Assembly: GCA_947311605.1 (NCBI GenBank)
Contig: CAMZLC010000033.1
Coordinates: 1 to 11,346 of the forward strand
DNA length: 11,346 bases
Source: an uncultured Sulfurovum sp.
GTDB taxonomy: Bacteria > Campylobacterota > Campylobacteria > Campylobacterales > Sulfurovaceae
Direction of reading: 5' to 3'
Each line of letters begins with the position of its first letter. Within the stretch, counting starts at the first letter, position 1. Position numbers and translations under genes: made by a program. Positions 7,747 to 11,346 of this stretch are shown one piece after another. Below the pieces are notes generated by a model, which was not told where the DNA came from, did not search any database, and saw only the letters and a program-made list of their open reading frames with translations.

Positions 7747-7920
7747 AAGTATGCCTTAAAATTTATCTAGGTTGGCAAAATGCAAAAAGATCCATCCTGT
7801 TTTGTCTCATAAATGCAGATAGATCCGAATACGGTGCAAACCCGTAGGTTCAAAAATCTTTTTGAACTTAAGTGAGCCGCCCAAAGGGTAGCTCTATAAA
7901 TTCAATGTATCAATACAAGT
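7747..7920 (-). promoter_or_regulatory. Structured leader between uppP and the helicase gene
   Basis: This 174-base gap contains three adjacent hairpins, given in plus coordinates. 7874-7894 has arms GAGC/GCTC and CCC/GGG around an AAA loop, with a small internal mismatch. 7848-7867 has a perfect 9-bp stem GTTCAAAAA/TTTTTGAAC with a 2-base turn. 7830-7846 has TACGG/CCGTA around a 7-base loop. They are almost contiguous and followed by about 80 unstructured bases to the helicase ATG. On the minus strand they would form the helicase 5' leader or the uppP 3' end; TTTATAG just upstream could be a -10 box. I do not match it to a named riboswitch. The same pairings work on the plus strand, so the sense of the RNA is not proven. 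Confidence 0.5.
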
Positions 7921-8685
7921 TTAGAGAATCATAAGCAATAGTATACCAAAGAGTATCCTATAGATACCAAAGGGTACAAAGGAGAAACGCCGGATAAAGA
8001 CCAAAAAGAGCTTGACGGTAACATAGGCTACCACAAAAGCGACGGCAAAGCCCAGGGCAAAAGCGGTGATATTGGCACCGGCAAAATCATGGTAATGCTT
8101 GAGCAGCGAATAGAGCGACACGGCACCCATCACAGGGATCGCCAGCAGGAAGGAGAAGTCAGAGGATGCCTTACGATCCAAGCCCACCAACAAACCACCT
8201 ACGATCGTGGCGCCTGAGCGGCTGGTCCCCGGAATGATCGCGAAGATCTGTGCGATACCAATCCAGAGTGCCTGCATCCAGCTCGCCCCTTCTGCCTCCC
8301 TGACCTGAGAGGGCGTCTCCTTGTAAAAGTACTCCAGCACCAGGAACACAAAGCCGCCGATAATGAACATATAGGCGACTGTCTGGGTATTGAAGAGTAC
8401 ATCCACATAATCCTTGACCAGAAAACCGACGAGTGCAAAGGGAAGAAATGCCAGCATGAGCTTACTCCAGAGATCGATTTTTTTGGGAGAGAGTTTGTCC
8501 CGGTAGATCAGCATCACAGCCAATATAGCTGCAAACTGAATGATGATCTCGTAGGCATTGATCACGGCACTCTGAGGGATGCCCAGAAATTTACCTGCCA
8601 CGATCATATGCCCTGTAGAGGAGATAGGCAGAAATTCTGTAAAGCCCTCAATGATACCGATGATAATTGCCTGTATGCTATCCAT
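7921..8685 (-). CDS. uppP: Undecaprenyl-diphosphatase
   Basis: A 254-residue polytopic membrane protein of the BacA/UppP family (EC 3.6.1.27). It removes a phosphate from undecaprenyl diphosphate to recycle the lipid carrier for peptidoglycan and surface polysaccharides. The active-site motif EGFTEFLPISSTGH spans residues 13-26, with Glu13, Glu17 and His26 corresponding to the catalytic E/E/H set of the E. coli enzyme. The second motif PGTSRSG is at 152-158 with Arg156. Length is slightly below the 273 residues of the E. coli protein, the difference lying in loops. The start at 8685 is backed by a perfect AAGGAG at 8693-8698 with a 7-base spacer. It follows the ABC exporter by 22 bases and is presumably cotranscribed with it. 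Overexpression of this family gives bacitracin resistance, but nothing here suggests a dedicated resistance role. Confidence 0.96.
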   Translation of the reverse strand: MDSIQAIIIGIIEGFTEFLPISSTGHMIVAGKFLGIPQSAVINAYEIIIQFAAILAVMLIYRDKLSPKKIDLWSKLMLAFLPFALVGFLVKDYVDVLFNTQTVAYMFIIGGFVFLVLEYFYKETPSQVREAEGASWMQALWIGIAQIFAIIPGTSRSGATIVGGLLVGLDRKASSDFSFLLAIPVMGAVSLYSLLKHYHDFAGANITAFALGFAVAFVVAYVTVKLFLVFIRRFSFVPFGIYRILFGILLLMIL

Positions 8686-8707
8686 GTAAATACTCCTTGT
8701 TTTTCGT

Positions 8708-10474
8708 TTAGATCATCTTCGAGAAATAACTCTCGTCTTTTGCCATCAGTGCTTCTGCTGTCCCGTGATCCTCCACGCTGCCGTTTTCCAACACATAGAT
8801 ATAGTCCGCATGCTGTATCGTACTCAGCCTGTGCGCAATGGTGATCACCGTCTTGGGGGTCAAATAGTGGTGAAGATCAGCAAAAAGCCTCGCTTCTGTG
8901 TGTACATCCAGTGCCGAGGTGGACTCGTCAAATACGACGATCTGGGGATCGATCAAGACCATTCTGGCGATGGCCACCCGTTGACGCTGTCCTCCGCTAA
9001 GCTTGATGCCATCTTTGCCCACCATAGTATCCAGGCCTTTTTCCAGTCCTTCGATCACGCCAGTGAGTTGCGCCACTTTGACGGCATGGTCTATCTGCTC
9101 TTGGCTGTGGCGCTCTCCCAGGGTCAGATTGAACCGCAGGGTGTCGTTGAAAAGTTTGGGATGCTGCAGCACCATATGTGCATGCTTGCGTATCGTTGCC
9201 AGATCGATGTTGTCATGCCCGATATCATCATAAAGGATCCTGCCCAGATCAAAGGGATAAAACCCGACGAGAATATTGGCAAGTGTGGTCTTTCCAGAGC
9301 CGCTGGCACCGACGATAGCCACATTTTGACCCTTTTTAATATGAAGATTGATATTTTCTAATATCTTTTTCTCTTTCGTGTAGCCGAAGCTGAGGTCTTC
9401 GACCTTGATCCCTATCGCCTCTTTACCCACAAAAGGATCCCTGTCCGGATGAGCTCTAGCCTCCTGCTCCATGGCAAAGATCGCATTGATGCGCTTGCAG
9501 GCAGCCCTGGCATTGGCAAGGGCATACTGGAAGTTAATGATATCCTGCGTAGGGGTCATCATAATCCAGAGATAGCCAAAGATCGCCAGCATCAGCCCCA
9601 CGCTCAGGTCACTGTAGGCTACTGCCAGGATACTCACAGCACGAAAGACCTCATAGCCTCCCAGGAAGATCAGAAACGAGAGCCGGATCGCACGGTCACT
9701 GCGCCAGCCAAAGCGTACCGATGTCTCCTTGAGCTCCCCTGCCCGCTCCTCTACCCTGTCAAAAAAGAACTGCTCCTTGTTGGCGGCTTTGATCTGATGG
9801 AAGAGCTCCAGCGTCTCTCCCAGTGCGGACTGAAACAGCTCTGTGGCTGCATTCTCTTTGCGCTTGAGCTTGCCGACATTGCGGGCGAGATTGGCGGTGA
9901 AGTAGACGACGACAGGATTGGTCACGAGGATGAAGATCGCCAGCTTCCAGTGGATCAGCAGCAGCACCACCGCCGTAAAAAGCAGTGTCAGGATCGAGAT
10001 CACAAACTTGCTCACCGTCGTACCGATAAAGCTGTCCACGGTATTGACATCGGTCACCAGTTTGGAGGTGATAGCGGAGGGGCTGATCATCTCATACTCT
10101 TTGAGGCTGACATCTGCCAGGTAGGCCACTGCTCTCTGACGGAGCTTGAGGGAGATGTCCTTGGAGATACTCAGAAAAGTCCGTACCTGTATGACATTGA
10201 GAAAGAAGCCTGCAGTGCGCAGCAGCAGTGTCAGCAGCAGAAAAAACAGCACATAGCCCGCCAGTGACATCGGCAGGATATGTGCTGCCACCCACCCGGT
10301 CATGACGCTGCTTTTTTTGAGCAGCAGTTCATCCACCAGTACAGGGATAAAGAGCGGAATGATCACGGTCATCAGGGTAGCGACGATCGCTACGGCATTG
10401 CCTTTGAGCAGGGCACGCCTATAGCCCAGTGCCTGATGAAGAAGCTGTCGTACGGTGCAGTGTCTGGAGCTCAT
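8708..10474 (-). CDS. MsbA-like ABC exporter, fused membrane and ATPase domains
   Basis: A 588-residue half-transporter, expected to work as a homodimer. The N-terminal part has about six membrane helices (roughly 28-47, 70-97, 155-175, 178-195, 263-283, 288-308). The ATPase domain has Walker A GASGSGKT 389-396, Q-loop Gln437, signature LSGGQ 492-496, Walker B IVVFDE 512-517 with catalytic Glu517, D-loop SALD and switch His548. All ATPase residues are intact. The family exports lipids, lipid A cores, drugs or peptides; substrate cannot be read from sequence. Placement 22 bases before uppP hints at an envelope lipid role such as lipid flipping, which is inference. The start at 10474 has GGAAG at 10478-10482 and lies about 18 bases after the predicted transcription start. 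Confidence 0.93.
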   Translation of the reverse strand: MSSRHCTVRQLLHQALGYRRALLKGNAVAIVATLMTVIIPLFIPVLVDELLLKKSSVMTGWVAAHILPMSLAGYVLFFLLLTLLLRTAGFFLNVIQVRTFLSISKDISLKLRQRAVAYLADVSLKEYEMISPSAITSKLVTDVNTVDSFIGTTVSKFVISILTLLFTAVVLLLIHWKLAIFILVTNPVVVYFTANLARNVGKLKRKENAATELFQSALGETLELFHQIKAANKEQFFFDRVEERAGELKETSVRFGWRSDRAIRLSFLIFLGGYEVFRAVSILAVAYSDLSVGLMLAIFGYLWIMMTPTQDIINFQYALANARAACKRINAIFAMEQEARAHPDRDPFVGKEAIGIKVEDLSFGYTKEKKILENINLHIKKGQNVAIVGASGSGKTTLANILVGFYPFDLGRILYDDIGHDNIDLATIRKHAHMVLQHPKLFNDTLRFNLTLGERHSQEQIDHAVKVAQLTGVIEGLEKGLDTMVGKDGIKLSGGQRQRVAIARMVLIDPQIVVFDESTSALDVHTEARLFADLHHYLTPKTVITIAHRLSTIQHADYIYVLENGSVEDHGTAEALMAKDESYFSKMI

Positions 10475-10491
10475 GGTCTTCCGTCTGTTTT

Positions 10492-10510
10492 TAGCGGCAT
10501 TATAGCATAG
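10492..10510 (-). promoter_or_regulatory. Extended -10 promoter of the ABC exporter-uppP operon
   Basis: The minus strand reads TATGCTATAAT: a perfect TATAAT at 10499-10504 preceded by TGC, the extended -10 form. No good -35 hexamer is present 17 bases upstream. The predicted start near 10492 leaves a leader of about 18 bases containing only the ribosome site. Confidence 0.7.
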
Positions 10511-10585
10511 TTGGTTGAGAGGAGGAATACCGCAATAAGAAAATCCAAGTGTGTTTTAGGATATTACTTTTGCGATAGTGCAATG

Positions 10586-10686
10586 TGTCGAAACTGGACA
10601 CAGGACATTGTGTCCTTTTAATGGATTGTTGACAAAATAACAGAACACTTTGTCCATATAACGGTAATATTAGTGCCAAAAGGACA
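10586..10686. repeat. Cluster of GGACA/TGTCC motifs
   Basis: Within about 100 bases there are TGTCG (10586-10590), TGGACA (10595-10600), AGGACA (10602-10607), TGTCCT (10611-10616), TTGACA (10629-10634), TTGTCC (10650-10655) and AGGACA (10681-10686). AGGACA and TGTCCT form a perfect palindrome with a 3-base centre, and TGTC..GACA at 10586-10600 form a second one. Possible explanations are an operator array, or an insertion-sequence end with repeated transposase sites. No coding frame of substance covers them. Confidence 0.6.
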
Positions 10687-10697
10687 GTATGTATTAT

Positions 10698-10714
10698 TAT
10701 AATTCTAGTATAAT
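10698..10714 (+). promoter_or_regulatory. Two overlapping -10 boxes on the plus strand
   Basis: Perfect TATAAT hexamers occur at 10698-10703 and 10709-10714, with AT-rich DNA upstream and no clear -35, as is usual in Campylobacterota promoters. The second would start a transcript near 10721, directly before two hairpins. Confidence 0.4.
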
Positions 10715-10720
10715 TCCTAA

Positions 10721-10792
10721 AAAAGTAGTAAAAATCTTTCATATTGCAATATTTTTACTAATTAACAGACACTTTTCCTGTCTGTTATTTTT
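10721..10792 (+). ncRNA. Candidate small RNA of about 72 bases
   Basis: The segment between the double TATAAT and a T-run consists almost wholly of two stem-loops. The first has perfect 10-bp arms TAGTAAAAAT (10726-10735) and ATTTTTACTA (10751-10760); its 15-base loop contains part of the palindrome ATATTGCAATAT. The second is a 9-bp terminator-type hairpin. There is no open frame of note. Promoter, compact folds and terminator together suggest a small RNA, but expression is unproven and AT-rich DNA produces such hairpins by chance more often than GC-rich DNA. Confidence 0.35.
10763..10792 (+). terminator. Rho-independent terminator-like hairpin
   Basis: Perfect 9-bp arms TAACAGACA (10763-10771) and TGTCTGTTA (10779-10787) enclose a 7-base loop and are followed by five T residues (10788-10792). 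It fits a plus-strand terminator, although no plus-strand gene precedes it in the window. The stem is AT-rich and of moderate strength. Confidence 0.55.
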
Positions 10793-10819
10793 GGATATTA
10801 AGGCTATTGTGTATATAAT
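10791..10819 (+). promoter_or_regulatory. Plus-strand promoter facing the attC-like block and GNAT gene
   Basis: TTGGAT (10791-10796) and a perfect TATAAT (10814-10819) are separated by 17 bases, the ideal spacing. The predicted start near 10826 lies just before the GC-rich folded block, so it could supply transcription across the block to the acetyltransferase gene, like a cassette promoter. The -35 matches only three of six bases. Confidence 0.45.
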
Positions 10820-10835
10820 GTTCCTTGAATAAATA

Positions 10836-10868
10836 GTTGCACGCACCCGCGGAACGGGAGCGTGCAAC
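10836..10868 (+). repeat. GC-rich inverted repeat at the left of the attC-like element
   Basis: Perfect 9-bp arms GTTGCACGC (10836-10844) and GCGTGCAAC (10860-10868) continue inward, after an A/A mismatch, with CCCG/CGGG around a 5-base loop. The right arm ends in the AAC that also starts the long stem of the neighbouring element, so the two structures exclude each other. Confidence 0.8.
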
Positions 10869-11025
10869 GGGCGCGCTGATCACTGAACGTGATCCTCTGC
10901 CATTCGTTGGTCTCCGCTCCGCTACGTCCAACAAATGACAGGATACACACATCAAGTCTGCTACCAGAAAACCCTACGGGATTTTCTGATAGCAGACTGA
11001 ATGGTGATCGGCGCGCCCGTTAGGC
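10862..11025 (+). other. attC-like (59-base-element-type) integron recombination site
   Basis: The right end is GTTAGGC (11019-11025), an exact match to the attC R' core GTTRRRY. The left core is GTGCAAC (10862-10868), keeping the essential AAC but matching RYYYAAC imperfectly. The arms AACGGGCGCGC (10866-10876) and GCGCGCCCGTT (11011-11021) are perfect complements over 11 bases; after one T/G mismatch GATCAC (10878-10883) pairs with GTGATC (11004-11009). Between them lie two further hairpins (10901-10937 and 10955-10998) in place of a simple loop. Length, 164 bases, is above the usual attC range of about 57 to 141. The orientation, with GTTRRRY facing the next gene, matches a cassette array leading into the GNAT gene. 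Alternatives are a palindromic mobile repeat or a structured RNA. Confidence 0.6.
10955..10998. repeat. Long near-perfect hairpin inside the attC-like element
   Basis: Arms AGTCTGCTA (10955-10963) and TAGCAGACT (10990-10998) pair perfectly. After one mismatch CAGAAAA (10965-10971) pairs with TTTTCTG (10982-10988), then CCC with GGG across a 3-base loop, with one bulged A. A neighbouring imperfect hairpin pairs 10901-10910 with 10928-10937, with one mismatch in ten. Confidence 0.85.
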
Positions 11026-11069
11026 ACACAAATGGAAAGTAGAACGTTAATTTCTGCAGGAATGATTTT

Positions 11070-11346
11070 ATGATTTTGAGAAAGTATGAAGAAAGTGACA
11101 AACTAAATCTTATTAAATTTTGGGGCGAAGTTTTTCCATTGCGATCTGCCCATAACGATCCAACCTTTGTTCTAGAATCTAAAACAAAAATTGATGATCT
11201 TATATTTATTGCAGTTAAGAATGGGGAAATTATTGGTTCTTGTATGGCTGGATATGATGGTCATCGAGGCTGGCTGTACTCTGTTGGTGTATCTCCAAAA
11301 GTACGTAGAGCAGGTATTGGAACCAAATTAATGAAATATGCAATTC
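11070..11346 (+). CDS. GNAT family N-acetyltransferase, YpeA-like, 3' end outside the window
   Basis: The 92 visible codons begin MILRKYEESDKLNLIKFWGE and show the GNAT order: N-terminal strand and helices, then a central strand (DDLIFIAVKNGEIIGSCMAG), GYDGHRGWLYSVGVSP at 61-76, and the acetyl-CoA pyrophosphate loop RRAGIG at 79-84 (the RxxGxG pattern). GYDGHRG followed by a Tyr-Val strand resembles the E. coli YpeA subgroup. It would transfer an acetyl group from acetyl-CoA to an amine; the substrate is unknown. The ATG at 11070 has AGGA at 11058-11061 with an 8-base spacer; an ATG at 11062 stops at once. The gene is visibly more AT-rich than the minus-strand genes and begins 44 bases after the attC-like core, as a cassette gene would. 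Small acetyltransferases are common integron cargo. Confidence 0.85.
   Translation, partial: MILRKYEESDKLNLIKFWGEVFPLRSAHNDPTFVLESKTKIDDLIFIAVKNGEIIGSCMAGYDGHRGWLYSVGVSPKVRRAGIGTKLMKYAI

Noticed and set aside
7847..7894. tRNA-like words (GGTTCAAAAATC, TAGCTC)
   Set aside because: The order is reversed relative to a tRNA on either strand and no acceptor stem or anticodon arm can be drawn.
9449..10267. Plus-strand frame of 272 codons opposite the ABC exporter
   Set aside because: The translation is Gln/His/Asp-rich without domains and lies entirely antisense to an intact transporter.
10583..10621. Twelve-residue plus-strand frame beginning MCRNWTQD
   Set aside because: It has no ribosome site and consists of the GGACA/TGTCC motifs themselves.
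10629..10662. TTGACA as a -35 box with TATAAC downstream
   Set aside because: The spacer would be 22 bases, too long; the hexamer fits better as one of the GGACA-type repeats.
10500..10742. Minus-strand frame of 80 codons
   Set aside because: It runs over the exporter promoter, the GGACA cluster and the hairpins, has no ribosome site or recognisable protein, and is probably chance.
10836..10998. CRISPR array
   Set aside because: The repeats are inverted and of different sequence; there are no regular direct repeats with unique spacers.

Overview
The window looks like the chromosome of a free-living member of the Campylobacterota (Epsilonproteobacteria), plausibly Sulfurovum- or Sulfurimonas-like. 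The main evidence is the sequence style of the carboxyltransferase subunit (start MAKKYIDIMDTTFRDGFQS, as in Campylobacter PycB) and its position next to ATP-dependent PEP carboxykinase, as in Campylobacter. The assignment rests on recalled family resemblance, not on a search.

Every gene from position 1 to 10474 lies on the minus strand. Read in the direction of transcription (right to left), the order is: an MsbA-like ABC exporter; undecaprenyl-diphosphatase (uppP); a 174-base leader with three hairpins; a DEAD-box RNA helicase; oxaloacetate decarboxylase genes oadG, oadA and oadB; PEP carboxykinase (pckA); a TerB-like hypothetical gene; an acylphosphatase gene overlapping it by 14 bases; and, behind its own promoter, a glycine-rich DUF533-like protein cut by the left window edge. 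Gaps from oadG to acyP are 8 to 18 bases or an overlap, so oadG-oadA-oadB-pckA-terB-like-acyP is probably one operon. Its core handles the C3/C4 node: OadABG decarboxylates oxaloacetate to pyruvate and exports Na+, while PckA interconverts oxaloacetate and PEP. The OadA protein could also serve as PycB, the carboxyltransferase half of a two-subunit pyruvate carboxylase.

The exporter and uppP form a separate envelope pair, 22 bases apart, driven by a good extended -10 promoter just upstream of the exporter.

Past 10504 the character changes. About 330 bases of AT-rich non-coding DNA hold a cluster of GGACA/TGTCC motifs, two TATAAT boxes, two hairpins ending in a T-run (a possible small RNA) and a plus-strand promoter. 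Then comes a GC-rich, highly folded block (10836-11025). Its outer arms and its GTTAGGC right end match the layout of an integron attC recombination site. Forty-four bases later an AT-rich, YpeA-like GNAT acetyltransferase gene begins on the plus strand and runs off the window. The best reading is that the right edge of the window enters a gene-cassette region (integron array or attC cluster); no integrase is visible here. This boundary is the most interesting part of the window.
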